Source: Bimuria novae-zelandiae CBS 107.79 | Lineage: Eukaryota > Ascomycota > Dothideomycetes > Pleosporales > Didymosphaeriaceae | Assembly: GCA_010015655.1 (NCBI GenBank) | Contig: ML976691.1 | Span: 462,434-526,433, forward strand | Reading direction: 5' to 3' | DNA: 64,000 nt | Shown: positions 1-9,094 of the stretch, piece by piece | Position numbering within the stretch: position 1 is the first letter of the stretch | Layout of the letters: each line of letters begins with the position of its first letter | Notes under the pieces: model-generated | Told to the model about the DNA's origin: nothing | Databases searched by the model: none | The model's input: only the letters and a program-made list of their open reading frames with translations | Translations under genes and position numbers: made by a program

Positions 1-2098
1 CGAAGGAGATGACCCACCGCCGCGTGTAGGCGTCCACTGGGCATCTAGATGGCTGGATTCTCATACAAAATACTACAAGGCAAAGGCAAAGCCAATTGAC
101 CTTGCACGGAAGCTTGCCCAATCGCCGGAAGGCCTTCAAGCCTGGTTTAATAAGCTGGCTAAGTACAAACAACGCAGGGCCATCACCGACGCAAACATGT
201 ACAATATGGATAAAACAGGCGTGCGTATCGGTGTTGCAAAGTCGTCCTACGTATACACAAAACGCGGGCAAGATATATTAATACCCACTGCAACAAACAA
301 GGAGCTTATTTCTCTTGTGGAGTGTTGCGCTACGGATGGCCGTTCTATTGCTCCTATGCTTATTATTAAGGCAAAGTCGATACTTGAGCACTGGGCCGTA
401 GATCTGCCTAGCAATTACCTTATAAACGTTACAGATACAGGCTACAGCAACGATCATACAGCCATGGATTAGATACAGCACTTTGAAAAGATGACCTTAA
501 GCAATATACATGGGCAGTGGAGGCTCCTACTAATCGACGGCCATGGATCTCACCTGACGTACGAGTTTGCTGCTTTTTGTGAGAGTCACAAAATACAGCT
601 GTTTACTCTCCCTCCGCACACTACTCATCTCCTCCAGCCTCTTGACGTAGGCTGTTTTCAGCCTCTGAAGTGGTATCACAGCAGGACGCTTGATTGGGCC
701 TCACGTACAGGCTCAACGGAAATACGACGGGTAGATTTCTTAGCAATCCTCTCACAAATCCGCCAGCAAACGTTCACTGCTCGAACAATACGCAGCGGGT
801 GGAGGCGTATAGGCCTATCTCTATTCTGCCCCGAGCAGGTACTAGGGCCTTTAAGGGCCCAAGAGGCTATTAATACTAATAAAAACGCTACTAGGGAGGG
901 CAATAACGTAGAGCAGCCTGTTACTCCTACTATCACGTCCTCTAACGAGGAGGGTAAGTTACCTTTACTTAATAACCTAACGCCCTCTACACGCGGCCGC
1001 TTCCTTAATCAACTACTTAACGCGATTAGTACGCCTTAGTTTAAGGAGCTCTCTACACCTTTTTAAACGCCTTGGCCCCGTATAGCGCCTGGAGATATTA
1101 GTTAGAGTACACTAAAGACGGTCTATACACTAAATTTACAAGAGAAAGCTATTGCCTTTACACTTAAGGAGTTGCTGCCGCGCGAGGTAGCGGAGGACGT
1201 GATTTCAACACTTAAAGGCAGCTCTGCAATGGCCCGCAACGCAGCAGGCCTTAAGCAGGCCTTACACCGTACCCAGGCTGCCGAGCACGCTCGTAGTGAG
1301 CGTCGTAGGCGTAAAAACCGTACTATCGACGTCGGCGGAGGTGCTGTTTACGCAGAAGATTGCCGTAAAATGGCTGCTCAGCGGGTGATCAACGAGGCCG
1401 CCAAACAAGAAGCAGCAGTGGCCGCTCGTCACCTCCGGGCGCTCAGCAAGCGTATCAACACCTGGAAAAGGATACGTCCAAATATACGCAACTGGGGTAA
1501 GAAAGCAAGCAAGCGTTATGCTGAGGGTCTTACAATTACACAGAATAACAATAAGTGGACCTACACTGGCCCTACGATCAAGTATGAGCGCGAGGCCTGG
1601 GAGTACAGAGTCGAGGACCCATCGCGCGCGGAGATCTTCCGAAGATTGTATGAGAACTCTATACAAAGGTTGGAAAGCAGAGGCAAGTTTCGGGCAGATC
1701 GATCGATCGCTGACGGCCCGTATGGCGCTGCTGAGCTTGGCCTGATGGCCCGCTGCTCCATGGATCCATATACAATATTGATACACCAAAAAGGACGCTC
1801 TGAGGTCAAGCAGGAGGCAATTGTTCAAGTCCCAGATAGTCAATTCACCATACAAGAGACCCAGGTCGTCAGCAGCGACGACGATAAAGGCTACTCAAGT
1901 CCATTTGAAGCACTAAATGCAGCAGAAGCTGATTGGGGCTTCTAAGCGACAATTTACATACGGGACGATGTATTTTACATACAAATTACTATACAAATCG
2001 CATTTCGTCACATTTGGCCCATTGAGTATGTGTGGCCCATTGAGCTTGTAGGGCCGTGCTCCGCACGGCCTTTTTCGGAGAAAAATCGATATCGACCG
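1..2098 (+). mobile_element. 3' part of a pogo/Tigger-like DNA transposon, cut by the window edge
   Basis: The element holds a broken DDE_1 transposase (2-1945) followed by about 150 bp of non-coding end sequence that includes a short GC-rich hairpin (GGCCGTGC, TCC, GCACGGCC, near 2051-2070). The 5' end lies outside the window. The right boundary is set where sequence homologous to the neighbouring Fot1 family begins, near 2099; no terminal repeat can be checked because the left end is missing. It is far less AT-shifted than the elements to its right, so RIP was light or the copy is young. Confidence 0.7.
2..1945 (+). pseudogene. Pogo-type DDE_1 transposase, partial at 5' end, four in-frame stops
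   Basis: One reading frame runs from the left edge to 1945 and is interrupted only by stops at 470, 1037, 1064 and 1103; each is a one-step C-to-T or G-to-A change from Gln or Trp. The frame contains the DDE_1 core: YNMDKTG (first Asp, about 203), LLLIDGHGSH (second Asp, about 530-560) and HLLQPLDVGCFQPLK (third Asp, about 628-666). The segment 1172-1945 looks like a separate 257-residue protein but lies in the same frame, so I read it as the basic, coiled-coil C-terminal tail, which ends in an acidic stretch and the residues ADWGF. The N-terminal helix-turn-helix part is missing. The protein would be nuclear and catalyse cut-and-paste transposition at TA sites. It is inactive as it stands. 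Confidence 0.85.
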
Positions 2099-2151
2099 CT
2101 AGGGGCCGAGTAATACAAAATTTCGCGTTAACAATAGCTAAGGAGCTAGTA

Positions 2152-4253
2152 ACGTGTCCGTGCGCGTGATGCGCGGATTCGCGTGATGCGCGGGCAACAC
2201 CAAAAACGCTCCATTAAAAACAAGGCTACAGCACCACCCACGATTAATATTATCACGAGATTTTTCTTACAGGGTAGTAATTTGATAGCTGCGATTCATT
2301 TGCACTATTTAAATCTATCTGGAAGCTTGACGTCGCGGCCGCTACGTGTAGATTTGCTCGGGGCAGCAGATGCGCCCTCTGAGGCCTCCCTAATATCTGC
2401 AGCATCCACACCACGTTTCTGACGCTTTCTGCTCTATAGAGATGGCTGAGAGGCCTTTCTCTTACCCTTTTGGGATACTTATAGAGCTTTTTCAGCGTCG
2501 CGGGCAGACTTCTAGGCAGCGCGCTAAGCAGCCTTTTCAGCCCTCTCCTTCTCCTTCGCCTTCTTAGCTGCCTCTCGCGCAGCACGCTTTTTCTGCTATA
2601 TTTTCTCCTTGTATAGCTTAGCTACCTTCTTTAGCTTTACTATTTTTACTTTTTAAAGCTACTACTACTTATCTTCTTACTTTTTAATTAATTAATAATA
2701 ACGTGCCTCCCTTACTTTCCTTAGTAACTATAAGATAGCCCTACTATAATACTCCTAGCGCTGTTAAAGGTCTAGAGTTTTACCCTTCTTCTTACGCTTC
2801 TTTTTAATAAATAGCGCCTGCCTAAGCCTATCGTTGTCATGCTTAAGCAGCTCATTTTTAACAGATAGATAGTAGAGTAATTAACGAAGCTTTTTTATAT
2901 CTTAACTACCCTATTCCTTTACTACTAATTATATAAGCCTATCCATCTTTCTCCAGTCATAATTACTAAGCCCTAATAAGGAGTTATCGCCTAATTCTTA
3001 ATCCTAGGTAAACCTATTAAGGATAGAATTAGGATTAGGTGGCGATATGCCTGTGGCTCTAAAAGAGCTAAGGATAGTTAATTCCTTAAAAGAGGCCTTC
3101 CACGCATTCTAGAATAGTGGGAAGAAGTTGCCTTTAGTAATAGAAGCTAAGCCCTAGCTTCTATAAAGGTAATTTAATAGCTCTGCTGAGTAGGCTGTTA
3201 ATAGAGGCTTAAATATCGTAACGTTAAGTGGCTAAAGCGTATAAGTTAAATAAGGAGGCAGAATAGCAAGCAGGATTTTATTCTAATTACAATAGTTAAT
3301 AAAGTCTATAGTAATATAGGAGCCATAGCCGTCTAGGATTAAAAGTTAATATAATCGTCAAGCCTTCTCTTTTATACAGCGATTAAACACCTGCTTAAGC
3401 CAGGCAAGTCCAATATCGTTGTTTGTCCAGCCAGAGAATAATAAGGTAATAAAGACTTTATAATATCCTGCCTTAATATCCTCTACCCAGCTTGATTAGA
3501 TGCCCTTGTTGGCAGCCTCATAGATAAGGCTTAGCGGCAGAGCTAATCCATCAGCGCAGATACATGCCAGGAGCGTGATCCATGCGCGATTACTATCTTA
3601 GAGTAATGCTCTAACCTCCTTCTTCTCCCACATTCGTCTGCTAAATATTCTCTTTGATCTACCAACAATACTAATCAGGACGCCTTTTTCATCCATATTG
3701 TAGATATAACGAGGATCTATGCGATATTAATCTATCTTACTATATAAAAGGTTAAAATAGAGGCGATATTTATCTACTAAATCAGCGTTGTGGCAATTAC
3801 TATCTATCCCGACGGTCCATTGCGAGATAAGATAAATGCTGTGTTAGTTAATAAAGCGGGTAACCCAGCTCTCGCTAACTAGCTCCTTTACTATTACTAA
3901 GGCAAAGTTCCGTATCATCTCTCTAGTAGGAGGTATATATCTCTTTGTAAGTCTTTTAATATATTATACAAGCTCCTCCTCTTGCTGTGGGGTGAGCTTT
4001 TACTAACTAGAGTTCTTAACTTGTGTAGGGCGCGTTATTCCTCTATGCCTTCGGATCAATATAGACCGTACAACACCATATTTAGCAGTAGTTTTTGTGT
4101 ACGAGAAAGTTTCGCCTAGCTTTAACAATTTAATATTATTAATTATAGCTTAAATTAGATCTATATTAGTAGAGTTGTCGCGTGTTAAAGTTAAGGGTGT
4201 TTTGGTATTGCCCGCGCATCACGCGAATCCGCGCATTACGCGCACGGACACGT
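2152..4253 (-). mobile_element. Fot1-like transposon copy B (2102 bp), nested in copy A
   Basis: Complete element bounded by terminal inverted repeats of about 50 bp (2152-2201 and 4205-4253), both starting ACGTGTCCGTGCGCG and differing by a few transitions. A TA duplication flanks it (2150-2151, 4254-4255). The repeats hold a direct double motif, GCGTGATGCGCGG, repeated 17 bp apart on the left side, as expected for paired transposase binding sites. The single gene reads on the minus strand. Confidence 0.9.
2305..4164 (-). pseudogene. Fot1-like transposase of copy B, RIP-degraded
   Basis: The frame from 4164 down to 2305 is 620 codons with no frameshift, exactly the length of copy C after its insert is removed. 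The start codon has become ATA (ATG expected by comparison with copy C). In order it shows an N-terminal psq/CENP-B-like helix-turn-helix (FSYTKTTAKYGVVRS), the DDE_1 core, and a Lys/Arg/Ala-rich tail ending GRDVKLPDRFK. Numerous in-frame TAA/TAG codons make it inactive. Short stretches of the 3' end look open in other frames, but those are not genes. Confidence 0.85.
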
Positions 4254-4255
4254 TA

Positions 4256-5842
4256 AGCAAGAGCTAGGTCACGCGCTTTATTAACTAACACAGCATCTAT
4301 CTAATTTCTTAATAGGTAGCTAGTATAGACAGCAATCGCCATAACGCCAACTTAGGGGATAAATACAGCCTATATTTTAACTTCCTACGTAACAAAATAA
4401 AGGAATACGACATTAAGCCTCGTTATACGTACAATATAGATAAAAAGGGCTGCTTAATTAGTATTATTAGTAGATCAAAACGGGTGTTTAGCAGACGGAT
4501 ATAGGAGAAGAAGAAGAAGGTTAGAGCATCTCTCTAAGATGGGTCTTGTAAATAGATTACCATCCTAGCATGTGTATGCGCGGATGGAACAGCCTTACCG
4601 CCAAGCCTCATCTATCAGGCTACTAACAAGGCTATACAATTAAGCTAGGTTAAGGATATTAAGACAGGAAAGCATAGCGTGCACATTACCTTATCGCCGT
4701 CAGGCTAAACAAATAACAATATCGGCCTTGCCTAGCTTAAGAAGGTGTTTAATCGCTATATAAAGGCAAAAGCTCGACGATTCTACTAGCTACTTATCCT
4801 TAATAGCCATAGATCCCATGTTACTATAGATTTTATTAACTATTATAATTAGAATAGGATTCTCCTAGCCATCTTACCCCCTTATTTAACCTACACCTTT
4901 TAGCCGCTTAATGTAGTGCTCTTTAAGCCTTTCTTATTAGCCTACTTAGCTAAGCTTATAACCCACCTTTAAAAGAGCTAAGACCTACTCTTAATTAAGA
5001 AAGGCGACTTCTTCCCCCTTTTCTAGAAAGCGTAGATAAGCTCCTTTAAGGAGGAGACAATACTTAAGTCTTTTAAAGTAACTAGTATATCACCATTCAA
5101 TCCAGAGGTTATACTTAAAAGGTTTACTAACACTACCCTAGATGAGCAGGTATCGCGAGAGAGCTCTACGTTAGCACTTAGCGGATCTAACTGGCGTAAA
5201 CTGGATCGCCTTGTGCGATCTATAGTAGAGGACTAGAGCAGTAAGGACGCGCAGAAGCTTAGTCGCTTACTTTACTATATCTTTATTTAAAATAAGCTCC
5301 TTCGCTATAAAATTAACAGGCTAAAGGAGGCGCTATTAGTTAAGAAGAGATATAAGAAAAAAGGTAAGCCTCTTAATCTTTAGTAACGTTAAGAATACTA
5401 TAGAGGTGTAGTTTTTTAATTACTAAGGAAGGTTAGGGAGGCACGTGTACGTTAGTCTATAAAGGAGTAAGAGGAGAAGGAGTGGAGACTTTAAAAAGCT
5501 AAGATAGCTAAGTTAAGGAAGGTAGCTAAGCTATGCAAGAAAAAGATTATAAAGGAGAAGCGTGTGGCGCGGAAGGCAGCCAAGGTAGCTAGAGAGAAGG
5601 AGAGGGCTAAGAAGGCAGCAGAGCGTGCTCGCGAAAAGGAGGCTCGTGACGCAGCAAAAGCTCTACAATCTGCCTAAAAGGGTAAGAGAAAGGCCTCTTA
5701 GCCATCTACATAAAGTAACAAGCGTTAGAAACGTGTAGTTAACGCTGTACTTACTACAAACGCCTTAGGTGCCACATTAGCAGCTCTAACTAAAACTACG
5801 CGGCGCGGCCGCAACGTTAAGCTTTTATATAAATATAAATAG
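4256..5842 (+). pseudogene. Fot1-like transposase of copy A, C-terminal two thirds, RIP-degraded
   Basis: Homologous to the transposases of copies B and C. Visible motifs are YNIDKKG (first catalytic Asp, about 4430), LLILNSHRSH (second Asp now Asn, about 4795) and PLNVVLFKP (third Asp now Asn, about 4905). The Lys/Arg/Ala-rich C-terminal coiled coil covers about 5480-5660, and the end is KLLYKYK at the TAG of 5840-5842. Many TAG/TAA codons replace Gln and Trp. The N-terminus lies across the copy B insertion (2099-2151) and is otherwise lost. Non-functional. Confidence 0.75.
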
Positions 5843-6092
5843 TGCAGGTTGGTCGCAAGCATTAATGTAGCACTCTACTATAAAATAGTATAATAATAGT
5901 AATTATGTTAGATATACAGCGTTATTTTAATTAAGGTGTTATGGTGTTCAGCGGGGCGTTTACTAAATCCGGGCGTTGAGTGCACGGACACGTTAACGTG
6001 TCCGTGCACCCAATGCACGGATTCAGCCAATGCACGCCGAACATCCGACGCGTCAAAACTCCCTACTTTCAACACGCGATAACTCCACCAAT

Positions 6093-8863
6093 ATGGATCC
6101 AATTCAAGCTGCGATAGATGAGATCGAATCGCGAGAACCAGGAGAAGATTTTTCATATACAGAAATTGCTACCAGATATGGTGTTAATCGATCTACACTC
6201 TCACGAAGGCACCAAGGTGTTACCGCGACGCGTGCAGCCAACACAATCAATCAGCGAAAGCTCAACCCACAGCAAGAGCAGGAGCTTGTACGATATATCA
6301 AAAGGCTCACAGAGAGACATATACCTCCTACTAGAGAGATAATACAGAATTTTGCCTCGACGATAGCAAAGGAGCCAGTTAGCGAGAGCTAGGTTACCCG
6401 CTTTATTAACTAACACAGCATTTATCTCATCTTGCAATAGACCGTCGGCATGGACAGCAATCGCTATAAAGCTAATTTAGTAGATAAATATCGCCTCTAT
6501 TTTAACCTTATATATAGCAAGATCGATTAATATCGCATAGATCCTCGTTATATCTACAATATAGATGAAAAAGGTGTCCTGATCGGTATCGTTGGTAGAA
6601 CAAAGAGGATATTCAGCAAACGAATGTAGGAGAAGAAGGAGGTTAGGGCATCACTCCAGGATGGCAATCGCGCGTGGATCACGCTCCTAGCATGTATTTG
6701 CGCTGATAGATTAGCTTTGCCGCCAAGCCTTATCTATGAGGCTGCCAACAAGGACATCCAATCAAGCTGGGTAGAGGATATCAAGGCAGGATATTATAAA
6801 GTCTTTATTACCTCATCATCCTCTAGCTAGACGAACAACGATATCGGGCTTGCCTGGCTTAAGCAGGTGTTTAATCGCTATATAAAAGAGAAGGCTTGAC
6901 GATTATATTAACTTTTAATTATAGATAGCTACGGATCTCATGTTACTATAGACTTTATTAACTATTATAATTAGAATAGGATTCTGCTTACTGTCCTGCC
7001 TCCTTATTTAACTTATACACTTTAGCCACTTAATGTTGCGATATTTAAGCCTCTATTAACAGCCTACTCAGCAGAGCTATCAAGATACCTTTATAGAAGC
7101 TAGGGCCTAGCTTCTATCACTAAAGGCGACTTCTTTCCCCTATTCTAGAATGCGTGGAAGGCCTCTTTTAAGGAATTAACTATCCTTAGCTCTTTTAGAG
7201 CCACAGGTATATCGCCACCTAATCCTCACCGAACATCAACTTTTCCAGGTCATCGAAAGGTCGATATCCATCGATTTTTCGTCAAAACACGACTTAAATG
7301 CCTTCGTAAATCTGTTTTCCAGCGTCCTCTTTTAGCTACAGGCGTTGTGGCAGGCGCGCTGCCCTATTTTGTCTTTTAGCTCTCTAGTAAGCTGAAATCT
7401 TTTCAAAATGGCCCGTGCGCCACTCAGATTTTCACGTTTAGTTAAAGGCCATAACTATAGCTAAGATAAGGAGATAGTCGTGACACTCCTTACTCTTGTA
7501 AGATATAGGCACCTGCTAGGCCTAAATATAAAGGCTCTCTATGCGAAGAGCCATGGCACGATTCGATAGAGCACTAGCTCTTAACACCTACAACGACGAG
7601 AGCTGCCCGTAGCTCTCTAAAGACTAACTATCAGCGTCCCTGACCTGACACAACACGCAAACAAGGCAGCCAGCCTGGCCTTATATCATACGACTCTTGG
7701 GGATAAAGAAGAAAGACAGGCCTGGCTCTGCCTTCCTACTACACCTATCTCCTTCGACACAGGCATCGCCAAGCCTGGTACAAAGGCTCTCCTCGCGCAG
7801 AGCCACGGCTCCGATTCGACAGAGCACTGGCTCTCCACACCTATTCACTCTTTCCTTTTCTTTCTTCTCACAGCACTAAACTGCCTCTGAACACACACAA
7901 GGGATCCACCCTAAAGTACATACACTACTTAGTCTCCCCAACGGGAAGGGGAGCTATAGCTTAACATGGTAGCAATACCCGCGCAGGCAAGAAATGCTTT
8001 CTAAGGTAGTGCGTTAGTACTATAATTCTATAGCTTAGCACGTCGTATATGCCCTTCGGGAGGCGAGATGGTGGACTTAATCCCCATTAACTAGACGAAA
8101 AATGAATACCAACCAACCAACCAAGCCACCTAATCCTGACCCTATCCTTAATAGGTTCACCCAGGATCAAGAATCAGGCAATAGCTCCTTATTAGGGCTT
8201 AGTAATCATGACTAAAGAAAGATAGATAGGCTTGTACGCTCTACAGTAAGTGATTAAAGTAGTAAGGATACACAAAAGCTTTGTTAATTACTCTACTACC
8301 TATCTATTAAAAATAAGCTGCTTAAGCATGACAATAATAGGCTTAGGCAGGCGCTATTTATTAAAAAGAAGCGTAATAAGAAGAGTAAAGCTCTAGACCT
8401 TTAACAGCGCTAGGAGTATCATGGTAGGGCTATCTTATAGTTACTAAGGAAAGTAAGGGAGGCACGTTATTGTTAATTAATTAAGGAGCAAGAGGATAAG
8501 CAGTAATAGCTTTAAAAAGTAAAAATAGCAGAGCTAAAGAAGGCAGCTAAGCTATACAAGGAGAAAATCTAGCAAGAAAAGCGTGCAGCGAGAGAGGCAG
8601 CGAAGAAGGCAAAGGAGAAGGAGAGAGCTAAAAAGGCAGCTCAGCGCACTGCCCAGAAGTCTGCCGATAACGCTAAAAAGGCTCTACAACTATCCCAAAG
8701 GAGTAAGAGAAAAGCTTCTCAGCCATCTCCACAGAGCAGAAAGCGTCAGAAACGTGTTGTTGATGCTACGGATGTTAGGGAGGCCTCAAAGGGCGCATCT
8801 GCTGCCCCAACCAAATCCACACGGAGCGGCCGCGACGTCAAGCTTCCAGATAGATTTAAATAG
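6093..8863 (+). pseudogene. Fot1-like transposase of copy C, interrupted by a non-LTR insert
   Basis: Starts at ATG 6093 (MDPIQAAIDEIESREPGEDF), with a helix-turn-helix (YTEIATRYGVNRSTLSRRH, residues about 28-46), then the DDE_1 core: YNIDEKG (about 6563), LLIIDSYGSH (about 6913) and PLNVAIFKP (about 7030, third Asp now Asn). Coding resumes after the insert and ends with a basic Lys/Arg/Ala tail at the TAG of 8861-8863. 6093-7226 plus 8138-8863 is exactly 1860 nt, 620 codons, matching copy B. Stops begin near 6390; the first 99 codons after the ATG are intact. It would have been a nuclear TA-specific transposase. Confidence 0.88.
7214..8137 (+). mobile_element. Non-LTR-type insertion (LINE tail or SINE, 898 bp) with 13-bp TSD
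   Basis: The host sequence GCCACCTAATCCT is present on both sides (7214-7226 and 8125-8137). The insert 7227-8124 ends in a tetranucleotide tail of AACC units (8107-8124). Long, variable target duplications plus a 3' simple-repeat tail are hallmarks of target-primed reverse transcription. It holds no long reading frame. About 80 bp is duplicated inside in diverged form (7507-7590 and 7762-7845, sharing AAGGCTCTC, AGAGCC and AGAGCACT). The 3' 200 bp contain a CCCTTCGGG hairpin. Whether it is a SINE or a 5'-truncated Tad-type LINE cannot be decided here. Confidence 0.75.
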
Positions 8864-9094
8864 TGCAAATGAATCGCAGCTATCGATTTACTATCCTAGT
8901 AGAAAATCTTATAATAATATTATTTGTGGGTAGTTCTGCAGCCTTATTTCTAATAGAGCGTTTATGGTGTTCGGCGTGCATTGGCTGAATCCGTGCATTG
9001 GGTGCACGGACACGTTAGTGAAGCGAGTACTTATCTTCGGAGGCGCCGCCCACCAGCTCTGAGATCTATCACGACAATTCTTGATCATCTCACC

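Larger units (their letters stand above)
2099..5993 (+). mobile_element. Fot1-like transposon copy A, 5'-truncated and split by copy B
   Basis: The left remnant (about 2099-2151) and the right part (4254-5993) together match one transposase when compared with copy C at 5996-9015; the break is a TA at 2150-2151 repeated at 4254-4255, where copy B sits. The N-terminal coding part and left terminal repeat are gone. The right terminal inverted repeat (about 5946-5993) ends GCACGGACACGT followed by TA and is a diverged version of the copy C repeat. It is heavily RIP-mutated. Confidence 0.8.
5996..9015 (+). mobile_element. Fot1-like transposon copy C with a perfect 48-bp TIR and an internal insertion
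   Basis: Terminal inverted repeats 5996-6043 and 8968-9015 are identical over 48 bp, starting ACGTGTCCGTGCACCCAATG. TA flanks at 5994-5995 and 9016-9017. The left TA is shared with the right end of copy A, so the elements are back to back. Within each repeat the motif CCAATGCACG occurs twice, 17 bp apart. Without the 898-bp insert and one duplication copy (911 bp together) the element is 2109 bp, close to copy B. The perfect repeats suggest it is the youngest of the three despite many stops inside. Confidence 0.93.

Noticed and set aside
1172..1945. Apparent separate 257-residue protein
   Set aside because: It is in frame with the upstream transposase, separated only by three RIP-type stops, and has the basic coiled-coil composition of the transposase tail.
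2074..2098. Similarity of the right end of the first pogo element to 7236-7262 inverted (AAAAATCGA and TATCGACC words)
   Set aside because: Only about 25 bp with a gap; too short to claim that the non-LTR insert shares an end with the pogo element.
7697..7879. 60-codon frame in the non-LTR insert
   Set aside because: Ser/Pro-rich with no homology to gag or reverse transcriptase; probably a chance frame.
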